A stretch of DNA of 64,000 bases from NCBI GenBank assembly GCA_014238415.1, contig JABABA010000004.1, positions 124,001 through 188,000 of the forward strand, written 5' to 3'. Positions 1-8,025 of this stretch are shown here, piece by piece (position 1 is the stretch's first letter; the number at the start of each line of letters is the position of its first letter). This stretch comes from Planctomycetota bacterium (GTDB lineage Bacteria > Planctomycetota > UBA1135 > GCA-002686595). The notes beneath the pieces were generated by a model. That model was given only the letters and a program-made list of their open reading frames with translations. It was not told the DNA's origin and did not search any database. The position numbers and the translations under genes are program-made.

Positions 1-727
1 CGGGATCGGTGATGTCCTCGGGTGCTGGGGTAGCAGCCAAGGCGTCCCCGCCTCGCAAGTGATAGAGCACGGCAGTCTTGAGCCCACTGAAGGAGAATCC
101 GATGCTTCCGTCTTTGGGCCGATAGCGTGGGAACGAGATTGCGCGCGGGTCGCCTTCGGGGGCCAGCTTTGCAATCGATGGGCCCCCCGGATAGGACAGG
201 CCCAACATGTGCGCCACCTTGTCAAAGGCTTCGCCGGCGGCGTCGTCCAAGGTGTTCGCCAAGGGCTTCATGGACAGGGGTCCTTCGGCCAGATAGAGAG
301 CTGTGTGTCCACCTGAAACCACAAGCGCGATGGCGGGATAGGGAGGTGTGGGCAAGTCCATGGCCGCGGCATAAACATGCGCTTCGATGTGGTCGACTCC
401 CACAAGTGGCAGGTCAGTTGCAAGAGCCAGACCCTTCGCCGCGCCTACTCCCACCAACAAAGATCCGATCAGGCCAGGTTTGGTGGTCACTGCGATCCCC
501 GCAAGGTCTGTGAGCTCCAGCTGTGCTTCTTCCAAGCAACGATCGAGTACTGGCAGAATCTGATCGAGGTGGCTGCGGCTGGCGATCTCAGGGACTACTC
601 CGCCCCAGGGCGCGTGCTCACTGATCTGGCTGTGGATCACGCTGGCGATTTCCTTGCGACCTGCCTCCACTATCGCAACCGCGGTTTCATCGCAAGAGGA
701 TTCAATGCCCAGGATGAGTTTCGACAT
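1..727 (-). CDS. tsaD: tRNA N6-threonylcarbamoyladenosine transferase TsaD (partial, 3' end outside window)
   Basis: TsaD transfers threonylcarbamoyl from the TsaC product to A37 of ANN-decoding tRNAs, working with TsaB and TsaE in the cytoplasm. Reading leftwards from an ATG at 727, the protein opens with MSKLILGIESSCDETAVAI, the family's N-terminal ASKHA nucleotide-binding motif. The metal-binding HxxxH follows as HIEAH near residue 110, then a VSGGHT phosphate-binding loop. About 242 residues are present of the usual 330-350; the rest lies beyond position 1. The start is 4 nt after the stop of the S41 protease gene, so it is the last visible member of the transketolase-protease-tsaD run. 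The open frame is uninterrupted and the family assignment is firm. Confidence 0.95.
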   Translation of the reverse strand, partial: MSKLILGIESSCDETAVAIVEAGRKEIASVIHSQISEHAPWGGVVPEIASRSHLDQILPVLDRCLEEAQLELTDLAGIAVTTKPGLIGSLLVGVGAAKGLALATDLPLVGVDHIEAHVYAAAMDLPTPPYPAIALVVSGGHTALYLAEGPLSMKPLANTLDDAAGEAFDKVAHMLGLSYPGGPSIAKLAPEGDPRAISFPRYRPKDGSIGFSFSGLKTAVLYHLRGGDALAATPAPEDITDP

Positions 728-731
728 GGAA

Positions 732-2027
732 TCAATTCCCTACGGCCAGTTCGTTGCCCAGCAAGATGTCCAAACCTGTTTCAAGCGCGCTATCAACCGG
801 CGCGGAGGGCAAGAGCTCAATACCCAATTGTGCCTCCCAGGCACGAATCAGGGCCTCCTCTTGCGAATCTGGGTAGTGCGAGCCCAGGTAGTTACTGATT
901 CCTCGGCGCTCGCCTGCGGAGACCACAAGAGCCACATCGGGCTGGATTCCGAAGGTGCGATCCTTTCCTATGGTGCGTTCGAAGTTGCGACCGCTGGGGC
1001 TGTAATAGTATGCGCTGGTGACTTTGGCCCGCGCACCCCAGGGTTCAAAACGCCTGATGGTCTGCACCACTCCTTTGCCGTAGGTACCTTCGCCCACCAG
1101 CACTGCCCGGCGATGATCTTGCATGGCAGAGGCAAGCACCTCGGATGCGCTGGCGGAGGAGCGGTTGACCAGTATCACCAGAGGCAGATCGGGGTGGCTG
1201 ACCTGATCGGCGAGCGCACGTTCGACTCGCTTGGTTCCGTTACCACGGGTCTCCACAATCACGCCTTCGCTGATGAACATGCGCGCTATGTCGATGGCAG
1301 CCTGGAGGACACCGCCGCGATTGTCACGCAGGTCCAGAATGAGCCCGGCCAGGGGGGTTTCCTCTTCGAGATGGGTCATGGCAATGATCAACTCGCCGTG
1401 AGTTTCCCGAGAGAATGAATGCACTGAAATCCAAGCGATGGGTGGAGTGTCTGAGATCATGCGAACATGTCGCAGGCTGGGGTCAACCAGACCCGCAGCA
1501 TCCACTTGCAACTTGCGTTTCATTCCGTCCGGATCGACCAGTTCGAGGGTTACTGGCTCTCCGGATTGAGGGGCCAGGGCCTCTCGGAAGCGCCCATCTT
1601 CCCAGGCTGATGGGTCTTCCCCGTCGATGGTCAGGACTCCATCGCCTACGGTCAACCCAGCCAGGCGGGCTGGGGAGTTGGGCAGGGTAAAAAGCACATG
1701 CCGACGGGTTTCAAGGGTGCGAAACAAGGCGCCAATCCCCTCGTAACGCCCGCCAGTTTCACGCTCCAACTGCACCGCTTCCACTGGTGGGTAGAAGCGT
1801 GAATAGGGATCCAGGCTCTCAAGCATGCCCGTCAAGGCCGCGTCGAGAAGTTCTTCATCGTCCACCTGACGCACAAAGGCATCCCTGGCGTAGGAACTCA
1901 CCAGTTGATAGCGGGTCGTATCCTGTCGATCTCCGCGTTGCAAGATCGCTTGTACCAGGGTCAACAGCAATACGCCGGTAGCTACGCCGAGGAACCAGCC
2001 TCCCAGGAGAGCCGGGCGCTGGTTCAA
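732..2027 (-). CDS. S41 family C-terminal processing peptidase (CtpA-like)
   Basis: This is a periplasmic serine protease of the Tsp/CtpA family, which trims or degrades envelope proteins from their C termini. An N-terminal signal anchor (about residues 7-29) precedes a helical lead-in, a PDZ domain (about 85-175) and the S41 catalytic domain. The serine sits in SSASASE (Ser293) and the lysine in TYGKG (Lys318). Their 25-residue spacing equals that of E. coli Tsp Ser430/Lys455. At 431 residues it has a normal CtpA length. The start is a TTG whose TTGA overlaps the stop of the upstream transketolase half, which implies coupled translation. tsaD follows after 4 nt. The physiological substrate cannot be read from sequence. 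Confidence 0.92.
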   Translation of the reverse strand: MNQRPALLGGWFLGVATGVLLLTLVQAILQRGDRQDTTRYQLVSSYARDAFVRQVDDEELLDAALTGMLESLDPYSRFYPPVEAVQLERETGGRYEGIGALFRTLETRRHVLFTLPNSPARLAGLTVGDGVLTIDGEDPSAWEDGRFREALAPQSGEPVTLELVDPDGMKRKLQVDAAGLVDPSLRHVRMISDTPPIAWISVHSFSRETHGELIIAMTHLEEETPLAGLILDLRDNRGGVLQAAIDIARMFISEGVIVETRGNGTKRVERALADQVSHPDLPLVILVNRSSASASEVLASAMQDHRRAVLVGEGTYGKGVVQTIRRFEPWGARAKVTSAYYYSPSGRNFERTIGKDRTFGIQPDVALVVSAGERRGISNYLGSHYPDSQEEALIRAWEAQLGIELLPSAPVDSALETGLDILLGNELAVGN

Positions 2028-2860
2028 GAGACCGCGGCGCCGAGTTCTTCGAGGGCCTGGGCCAGTTGCTCATCGTTTGGTGCCACCCCATGCCAGGCCG
2101 AGGCGTCTTCCATGTAGGAGACGCCTTTGCCAATAGTGGTGATGGCTATGATTGCAGAGGGCTGATCGGTCGTTTCCTTGGCGGCGCAGAGAGCCTGATC
2201 AACAGCAATTACATCGTGTCCGTCCACCGTGACCGCATGCCAGCCGAAGGCGTTGTACTTTGCTTCCAAGTCCCGCACGTCCATGATTTCGCGCATGCGG
2301 CCATCGATCTGGATGTTGTTGAAGTCCACCAGCACTGTCAGGTTGCCCAGGCCCCAATGAGCCGCGCTGGTAGCAGCCTCCCAGATCTGGCCTTCCTGGC
2401 TTTCGCCGTCGCTGGATGTGCAGTAGACGCGCGAATCCCATGAGTTCAGGCGTGCGCCCAGGGCCATGCCAGCAGCGACCGATAGGCCAGTACCCAAGCT
2501 GCCCGTGGAGAAGTCGATGCCCAGTTCCAGGTTGCGGTGCGGATGCCCCTGCAACTGGCTGCCCAGCTTGCGGAAGCGTAAGAGTTCCTCTCGCTGGATC
2601 AGGCCCTTTTGCGCCAAGAGGGCATAGTATCCGGCGCAGGTGTGACCGTTGCCCAGCACAAAGCGATCACGGTCATCGCTCAGTCGATTGTCCCGTGAAA
2701 GGTTGAGATGCTGCAGGAACAGGGTGCTCATGAAATCCGCCATTCCCAGGGGGCCACCGGGGTGGCCGCAACCTGCCGCATGGACCATGCGTACGACGTC
2801 CTGGCGCACTTCCAGGGCTACCTTGCGAATCTGGGTTGCTTCTTCTCGTGTAAGGGCCAT
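2024..2860 (-). CDS. transketolase, N-terminal (ThDP-binding) section
   Basis: This is the N-terminal half of a split transketolase, 278 residues. It binds the pyrophosphate of thiamine diphosphate and, together with the C-terminal half, moves two-carbon ketol units in the pentose phosphate pathway. Visible motifs are AGCGHPGGPLG near residue 30 and the ThDP/Mg motif, here SDGESQEG rather than the usual GDGE. The Mg-binding aspartate is kept, followed by VDFNNIQIDG. The gene starts 3 nt after the stop of the C-terminal half and overlaps the protease start by 4 nt. Split transketolases are known in many bacteria and archaea. The order here, with the C half transcribed first, is the less usual arrangement. 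Confidence 0.93.
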   Translation of the reverse strand: MALTREEATQIRKVALEVRQDVVRMVHAAGCGHPGGPLGMADFMSTLFLQHLNLSRDNRLSDDRDRFVLGNGHTCAGYYALLAQKGLIQREELLRFRKLGSQLQGHPHRNLELGIDFSTGSLGTGLSVAAGMALGARLNSWDSRVYCTSSDGESQEGQIWEAATSAAHWGLGNLTVLVDFNNIQIDGRMREIMDVRDLEAKYNAFGWHAVTVDGHDVIAVDQALCAAKETTDQPSAIIAITTIGKGVSYMEDASAWHGVAPNDEQLAQALEELGAAVS

Positions 2861-2862
2861 TC

Positions 2863-3837
2863 TTAGCGCTCCTTGCGTTGCATGAGGGTTTCGGCGCGGT
2901 CCGCCAGAGAAGGCCCGTCCAGGCCGTAATGGCGAATCAGGTCAGACGCGGGGCCGCTTTGGCCAAAGGAGTCGTCCATACCAACCAGGTCCATGGGCAC
3001 CGGATGGTGGCGTACCACAACCTGGGCCACCGCATCGCCGAAGCCTCCTCGGATCTGGTGTTCCTCGGCCGTCAATATTGCTCCGCAGTGCTCGGCCGAA
3101 TCCACGATCAGGTCCACGTCTATCGGGTCAATGCAGGCGAGGTTGACCACCCTTGCTTCAATGTTGCGATTGGCCAGAATATCTGCGGCGATCATGGCCT
3201 CCGCCAGTTCTACACCGCAAGCGGCAATGCAAATGTCAGAACCATCTCGCAGGATCGCACCCCGGCCCAATTCCAGTCTGTATTCGTCACCAAAAATGAC
3301 CGGCGTGGATGCCCGTGAAAGGCGCACATAGACTGGGCCCGGTGTCTCGTAGGCCAAGCGCACGGCCTCAGCAGTTTCTACAGAGTCTGCAGGAACAATG
3401 ACTTTCATGTGGGGCAGCACCCGCATGAGAGTGATGTCCTCCAGCATCTGGTGAGACTTGCCGTCTTCGCCGACTGTCAGGCCAGCGTGGCTCGCGCAAA
3501 TCTTCACATCCATCTGTGGGATACAGATGCTCTGGCGTACTGGCTCCCAAGCTTTGCCAGTAGCGAACATGGCGAAGGAACTGGCGAACACTTTGCGCCC
3601 CGTGCAGGCCAGGCCTGCGGCGGTGCCCATCATGTTCGACTCGGCAACTCCACAGTTGAAGAAGCGGTCAGGATGCGCCTTGCCAAAAACCGCGGTCTTG
3701 GTGGACCCGGAGAGGTCTGCATCCAGTACGACTACATCCTGATGCTGATTTCCGAGTTCGAGGAGAGCCTGCCCGTAGGCGGCTCGCGTGGCAATCTTCT
3801 GGTTGGCGCCCTTGCTGAGAGGCGCGAGCTGGTGCAT
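2863..3837 (-). CDS. transketolase, C-terminal section
   Basis: This is the second subunit of a split transketolase, about 324 residues. It carries the pyrimidine-binding domain and the C-terminal transketolase domain. The sequence shows the E1-type glutamate context NCGVAESNMMG, which provides the activating Glu for ThDP, then SSFAMF and HAGLTVGEDGKSHQ in the substrate loop, and a C-terminal domain with a terminal GQSGPASDLI region. The chosen start is the ATG at 3837; an in-frame GTG at 3846 adds three residues. It is the first gene of a minus-strand run whose second gene is the partner subunit, so the two should be made together. A 1-deoxyxylulose-5-phosphate synthase is unlikely, because that enzyme is a single longer chain. 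Confidence 0.93.
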   Translation of the reverse strand: MHQLAPLSKGANQKIATRAAYGQALLELGNQHQDVVVLDADLSGSTKTAVFGKAHPDRFFNCGVAESNMMGTAAGLACTGRKVFASSFAMFATGKAWEPVRQSICIPQMDVKICASHAGLTVGEDGKSHQMLEDITLMRVLPHMKVIVPADSVETAEAVRLAYETPGPVYVRLSRASTPVIFGDEYRLELGRGAILRDGSDICIAACGVELAEAMIAADILANRNIEARVVNLACIDPIDVDLIVDSAEHCGAILTAEEHQIRGGFGDAVAQVVVRHHPVPMDLVGMDDSFGQSGPASDLIRHYGLDGPSLADRAETLMQRKER

Positions 3838-3846
3838 GGTCAACAC

Positions 3847-4234
3847 GGGTGCTCTGGGATTCTTGGGGGGGAGGTCGGCAGGCCCTGGGGGAAAGTCGCC
3901 GACCGGGAGGGATCTGGTCCCCGCGGGGCCCAGGATGAAAACAGTTTGTACAGAGGTTGTGCTCCCGGGACAACGGTAGACCTGAGGTCAAGGGCGACAA
4001 CTCCTGGTCAATCCCTCTCAGGACCTCTCCCGCTTGCATTGGTTCTATCTGTCCCACCCAGAGGACGGTTGCGTCCACCCCAGACCCTGCACGATCCAGA
4101 GTGCCCCTCCCTGCGTCCCTGAGGTTAGGATCTGGGTGTTCCAGAGGGTATGGCACACCATTCGCCCATAGCAATCAGTCAGCGATACCGGCCCGCGCCG
4201 TTCGCGCGGATCCTCGCCCCATGGAGGGCCCCAC
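3847..4234. other. divergent intergenic region between transketolase and EF-hand genes
   Basis: About 390 bp without a credible gene. It separates genes transcribed in opposite directions and must hold both promoters. On the minus strand, a TTGTCC at 3973-3968 and a TACAAA at 3950-3945 are 17 bp apart. They match four of six bases of each sigma-70 element and could be the transketolase promoter. No convincing promoter or structured RNA is visible for the plus-strand gene. Confidence 0.4.
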
Positions 4235-5380
4235 ATGCAGAAATCCACTCATCTGATCATTCTCGGTTTGTTCCTGGTTGGGGGCGCTAGCGCCCAAGCT
4301 TCGGGGGTCACCCTTGCAAAGGTTCGTGCAACCTTCAGCAAAGCCGATACCAACGGGGACGCCCTCTTGAGTCGGGCCGAAGCAGCGGCCGCGGGGATTC
4401 CTTCCAGGGACATGCAGCGCATGGACGCGGACAAGAGCGGTAGTCTTTCCGGTGAAGAGTTCATCGTCTACTACAGTCAACTGTTGAGCCGCGCAGGTCG
4501 AACCTCTGCCAAGGATCTTGAAGCTGAAGTCAAGCGCATCAATGCCGCACGGCGCGCTGCGCAGCAGAAGAAGGATCAGGAGCGCAAGGACAAGGCCCGC
4601 GCAGACAAGAAGGCGAGCGACCAGGCCCGCGCCGATCAGGCCCGCGCAGACAAGAAGGCGAGCGACCAGGCCCGCGCCGATCAGGCCCGCGCAGACAAGA
4701 AGGCGAACGACCAGGCCCGCGCCGATCAGGCCCGCGCAGACAAGAAGGCGAACGACCAGGCCCGCATCGATCAGGCCCGTGCGGACAAGAAGGCGAGCGA
4801 TCAGGCTCGCATTGACGCGGTCCGGGCAAAGAAGAAGGCCAAGGATGAAACCGGCAATGACGATGGAAAGGGCGCTCCTGAGCCCGTTCAGGCACCCAAG
4901 TCCGATTCAGATCGGGCTGCCAAACTCTTGCGTGCAGCGGTTGCGAGCGGTCGCGTGACCAAAGCTGCCGCAAAGGATGTTTTTGATCTCCTGACGAACA
5001 CGACTCTGCCCACGAAGGTCGAAGAACTGCGTCGCTTGCATCAGGTGGCCACAGCCAGGGTCAGCGCTCTGGCTAAGTCGGGCAGCCTGAGCCCGACTGA
5101 GGCGCGCGAACTGCACAAGGCCCTGACCCGACGCATGCAGCAGGCAGGGGTCAAGCCAAGTCCACCGGTTCAGACACCATCTGCCAAGCCTCCTGCTCGC
5201 AGGAAGCCCGGAGGAAATGGTCCAGCACCTCAGGCCAGGCGCAAGCCCAACACTCCGGCGAGCAAGCCGCCGGTTGACGATGGACGCAAGCCTGCTGACG
5301 GCAGTTCTCGCAAGAAGGCTCCAGCCAAGAAGCCCGCCGTTCGGCCCTCCGAAAAAGGCGGCCGCAACGGCGGCAGCTAG
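4235..5380 (+). CDS. secreted EF-hand protein with 15-residue Ala/Lys/Asp/Arg/Gln tandem repeats
   Basis: A Sec signal peptide (residues 1-20, ending ASA) is followed by two EF-hand loops, residues 38-49 (starting DTNGD) and 64-75 (starting DADKSG), so the N-terminal domain should bind calcium. Residues 121-195 consist of five 15-residue repeats built on ARADKKASDQARADQ, very highly charged and predicted helical or coiled-coil. A helical segment around 225-305 and a Pro/Lys-rich disordered tail complete the 381 residues. The protein is probably periplasmic or surface-exposed. EF-hand secreted proteins are abundant in planctomycetes but this repeat domain has no function I recognise. Its stop codon lies only 6 nt from the end of the convergent queD-type gene. 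Confidence 0.85.
   Translation: MQKSTHLIILGLFLVGGASAQASGVTLAKVRATFSKADTNGDALLSRAEAAAAGIPSRDMQRMDADKSGSLSGEEFIVYYSQLLSRAGRTSAKDLEAEVKRINAARRAAQQKKDQERKDKARADKKASDQARADQARADKKASDQARADQARADKKANDQARADQARADKKANDQARIDQARADKKASDQARIDAVRAKKKAKDETGNDDGKGAPEPVQAPKSDSDRAAKLLRAAVASGRVTKAAAKDVFDLLTNTTLPTKVEELRRLHQVATARVSALAKSGSLSPTEARELHKALTRRMQQAGVKPSPPVQTPSAKPPARRKPGGNGPAPQARRKPNTPASKPPVDDGRKPADGSSRKKAPAKKPAVRPSEKGGRNGGS
4595..4819 (+). repeat. 45-bp coding tandem repeat, five copies
   Basis: Five 45-bp units start at 4595, 4640, 4685, 4730 and 4775 and encode 15 residues each. The first four are nearly identical (mainly an AGC/AAC Ser-to-Asn change and GCC/ATC changes); the fifth is more diverged. The repeat length is a multiple of three, so copy-number change keeps the frame of the EF-hand gene. 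Confidence 0.95.
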
Positions 5381-5386
5381 GCAGCC

Positions 5387-5818
5387 CTAGAAGTCATTTG
5401 ATGCTGGTCCGCGGTACTCGGCAGAGTCGGCCTCGGTTTCGTAGACGCGTACCAGGTCAAGGGCTGCGCCCAGTTCGTCCTGGCGATTCGCGAGCTTCTT
5501 CCAAATTGCAATTGCCAGGGTCTCAGCGGAGATCACAGTGTCCTTCAGCCAGGGAATCTCGTCGAGCAGTTGGTGATCCAGTTGCTCAAAGATCTCTTCC
5601 TTCATGACGCGCATCAGGTCCACCAGATTTGCCACCATGCCGGTCTCCGGGTCAAGGGGGCCCCTCAGACTTGCTTCTACCCTGTAGTTGTGCCCATGGA
5701 TCCGGTTGCAGGGCCCGAAGATCTCCAGGTTGCGTTCGGGACTCAGTCTTGAATTGTTCATGCGGTGGGCAGCAGAGAATTGCACACCGTGGGTGATGGT
5801 CAGGATGGGGTGGTCCAT
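5387..5818 (-). CDS. queD: 6-pyruvoyl-tetrahydropterin synthase / 6-carboxytetrahydropterin synthase family (QueD-like)
   Basis: This 143-residue protein belongs to the PTPS/QueD family, which converts dihydroneopterin triphosphate to 6-carboxytetrahydropterin for queuosine or to pyruvoyl-tetrahydropterin. The zinc ligands are visible as His18 (SAAH) and His41/His43 (IHGHNY), with the catalytic cysteine at Cys37 (GPCNRIHGH). SAETLA and a C-terminal VYETE, which holds the pterin-anchoring Glu, complete the pattern. There are no other queuosine genes next to it, so QueD versus a PTPS of other function cannot be settled here. It converges on the EF-hand gene with a 6-nt gap. Confidence 0.87.
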   Translation of the reverse strand: MDHPILTITHGVQFSAAHRMNNSRLSPERNLEIFGPCNRIHGHNYRVEASLRGPLDPETGMVANLVDLMRVMKEEIFEQLDHQLLDEIPWLKDTVISAETLAIAIWKKLANRQDELGAALDLVRVYETEADSAEYRGPASNDF

Positions 5819-5953
5819 GGAGAGAGGGTACTCAGAAGGCCACCCTCGGGGCTTTCTGCTCTCCAGTTGGAGAAGTGTATATCTGGGAAAATTCTCCCTT
5901 CGGTTGGGCCCTGTGAAATCGCTACTAGGGTAGCCCCAAGGAGGAGGGTAGAT

Positions 5954-6313
5954 ATGAGACAGACCTACAATGAAGCCACCGCAACACGCCTGATTCCGCT
6001 GCTTTCCGGCATCGCCACTGAATACATCGATCGGGCCAGATCTATCCGCCGCCTTGAGCGTCGACTGGAGTCACAGCGGGCTTCGGACGAAGAGCAGGCC
6101 GGCATCCTTGAAACTACCGCTCAACTTTCCCTTGAGCGGCGCGGGCAGCGCCACTGCTGCGAAGAGGTCGAGCACCTTGGCTGTGAACTCGAAGCTGGCC
6201 GTACTGTCTCGGTTCTCATTCCTGCAGTTGGTGGCAAGCATACCCTGCCCTGGCGCTGGCGCTTTGGAGACCGTTCTCTGCGCCAAACCCAACAAGTGGT
6301 GCCTGCAGCCTGA
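5954..6313 (+). CDS. small hypothetical protein, possibly DUF2203-like
   Basis: A 119-residue soluble protein with a strong purine-rich ribosome-binding site (AAGGAGGAGG, about 5938-5947) ahead of the ATG at 5954. The N-terminal half is helical (NEATATRLIPLLSGI, then a charged helix to about residue 65). The C-terminal half is short strands with HTLPWRWRFGDRSL. The pattern of a leading helix ending in a Leu-rich segment, then a Gly-rich strand and a Trp-containing motif, loosely resembles DUF2203 proteins, but the resemblance is weak and I would not name a function. It is convergent with the dehydrogenase gene downstream, with a shared hairpin terminator between them. Confidence 0.6.
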   Translation: MRQTYNEATATRLIPLLSGIATEYIDRARSIRRLERRLESQRASDEEQAGILETTAQLSLERRGQRHCCEEVEHLGCELEAGRTVSVLIPAVGGKHTLPWRWRFGDRSLRQTQQVVPAA

Positions 6314-6358
6314 GTCCATCACTTGACCGCTACACTTTTCCTGTAATGGGAAAGGAAG

Positions 6359-6391
6359 CCGGGCCGCCCCCTGAAACAGGGGGCGGCCCGG
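6359..6391. terminator. bidirectional hairpin terminator
   Basis: A perfect 15-bp GC-rich stem (6359-6373 with 6377-6391) closes on a 3-nt AAA loop. It is followed on the plus strand by TGTATTTTG. It sits between convergent genes ending at 6313 (plus) and 6419 (minus), as expected for a shared terminator. Confidence 0.85.
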
Positions 6392-6418
6392 TGTATTTTG
6401 CTCACATTGTTCAGCCAG

Positions 6419-7111
6419 TCATGGACGCACTTTGATGTCCTTCGGGCACTCGTTCTCTTGGGCAGCTTTCCAGACAACCTCTGCCACTGTTTCTGGTGAG
6501 TCCATTGTGCTGCGATCCAAGTCAAGGTCAACTCCATCAAAGAGAGTCGTGTCTGTTGCGTCGGGGTACACGGTTGTGACACGAATGCCTTCATCGCATA
6601 ATTCTTCGCGCAGGGCATCCGAGAATCCTCGCAAGGCATACTTCGTGGCGCAGTAAACCGAGCTGCCGGGGTAGCCCTGAAGTCCTGCGGTTGAGCTGAT
6701 ATTGATCACGTGTGCGCCGTCTGCTTCTCGCAGCGCTACCAATGCTTCCTGGGTTGTGTACATGGCTCCCAGGATGTTGACATCGAAGAACTTCTGAACC
6801 ATGCCAGGGTCGCATTCCTCAAACGGCTTGACATCAAAGACCCCAGCGTTGTTGATCAGCAGGTCCATCTGGCCCTCAAAGAAATCAACAGCGCGGTAGA
6901 CAGCGGCTTCGATTGAGCCATGATCTCGCAAGTTGAATTGGGCGGCAATTGCCTCTCCTCCTGCGGCTTCAATCTCCTCTACGACCTTGTCGAGTTCGTC
7001 CGAGGTTCGGGATGCAACGCAGATCTTGACGCCGCTGGTGGCAAAACGCAGGGCGATCGCGCGGCCGATGCCGCGGCCGCCTCCAGTAATCAGGATTCGT
7101 GTGGGGGCCAT
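6419..7111 (-). CDS. short-chain dehydrogenase/reductase (SDR) family oxidoreductase
   Basis: A classical SDR of 230 residues with an NAD(P)-binding Rossmann fold. The cofactor motif TGGGRGIG is at residues 9-16, NNAG in the middle of the chain, a catalytic serine in ISSTAG, and the catalytic YxxxK as YCATK. An Arg at the end of beta-2 (ASRT) suggests NADP preference, which is an inference. The substrate is unknown; related proteins are often annotated as 3-oxoacyl reductase-like. It is divergent from the membrane protein gene at 7237 across a 125-bp gap that should hold both promoters. Confidence 0.9.
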   Translation of the reverse strand: MAPTRILITGGGRGIGRAIALRFATSGVKICVASRTSDELDKVVEEIEAAGGEAIAAQFNLRDHGSIEAAVYRAVDFFEGQMDLLINNAGVFDVKPFEECDPGMVQKFFDVNILGAMYTTQEALVALREADGAHVINISSTAGLQGYPGSSVYCATKYALRGFSDALREELCDEGIRVTTVYPDATDTTLFDGVDLDLDRSTMDSPETVAEVVWKAAQENECPKDIKVRP

Positions 7112-7236
7112 GAAGTTCTCGGGTTCAATTTGGAGGGACGTATCCTATGGTCTTCGACCGTTGAGCATAGTCTGCTGGGCGGTGTTTTGAGCTGTGGGCT
7201 TCGGATGGATCTCCTAGTCGTTATCATCCTTGGCCT

Positions 7237-8025
7237 ATGGCCTGGGGCCCTCTTGCTACTCAATTCTGCCTGGAACTCGCCTTTGGGGTGCTGCTGTTCT
7301 TGTCTCTCATGCCAAGAGCGCCCTTGGGGCAGTTTTTCTTCCGCATGATGGGCACCACTGCCCTGATCCCGCTGCTTGCTGCTGGCCTCTTGCCTGTCGC
7401 ATTCGGAGGGATCGCCTGGGATGCTCCTACCAGCCTGGCCAGTTTGGCCGGAGCCCTTGCATTTCCCCTTTTCTCCGGTCCTGTAAACAGCCGTAGACGG
7501 CTGGGGGCCATCATTTGGGCGCTCTTGGCCACCATTGTTGCCTTGTTCCAACTTCTGCAGGACAACGCATCTGGGCTGCAGGGAGTCTTCCAGGTGACAA
7601 TCGGCACTGCTTCTGCACTGGCAACAGGAGCCGTGGCGGGAGGCGTGGGAACCGCCATGGTAGTAGGACATTGGTACTTGACCGTGCCCCAATTGCCTCT
7701 GGATCTGCTCAAGCGGCTCAATCAGGTCACGTTGGTCAGCATGGGTGTCTCGTTGGGGTTGGTGGGGATCTTGATTGTTCAGCATCAGAGCGCCTTGAGC
7801 AGTGCAGATACGCCGTTGCTTTCGCCATTTGGTCTGTTTCATCTGGGCTCGCGAGTGGGGATCGGCCTGGTCCTGCCACTGATTTTTGGTTGGATGGCCC
7901 GTGGATCTTTGGCCTACGGAAACACACGCTCAGCGACCGGCATCCTGTACGCTTCCACGGTGCTGGTTCTGATTGGCGCCGCAGCATCCCTCTCTCTACA
8001 AGATTCCTACCACATCCCCCTGTGA
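7237..8025 (+). CDS. polytopic inner-membrane protein of unknown function
   Basis: A 262-residue, very hydrophobic protein with about seven to eight predicted transmembrane helices (for example residues 10-25, 38-60, 88-107, 125-148, 165-182, 190-215 and 228-250) and few charged loops. I do not recognise a family. The ATG at 7237 is the first in-frame start after a TAG at 7216. Its stop overlaps the start of the next gene by 4 nt (GTGA), so the two membrane proteins are translationally coupled and probably work together. Confidence 0.8.
   Translation: MAWGPLATQFCLELAFGVLLFLSLMPRAPLGQFFFRMMGTTALIPLLAAGLLPVAFGGIAWDAPTSLASLAGALAFPLFSGPVNSRRRLGAIIWALLATIVALFQLLQDNASGLQGVFQVTIGTASALATGAVAGGVGTAMVVGHWYLTVPQLPLDLLKRLNQVTLVSMGVSLGLVGILIVQHQSALSSADTPLLSPFGLFHLGSRVGIGLVLPLIFGWMARGSLAYGNTRSATGILYASTVLVLIGAAASLSLQDSYHIPL

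Noticed and set aside
4595-4819. Regularly spaced repeats resembling a CRISPR array
   Set aside because: The 45-bp units are directly adjacent without spacers, lie in frame within a gene and encode a 15-residue protein repeat.
4539-4973. Long open frames on the minus strand and in other plus frames across the EF-hand gene
   Set aside because: They are by-products of the GC-rich 45-bp repeat; their translations are Arg/Pro-rich repeats with no family features.
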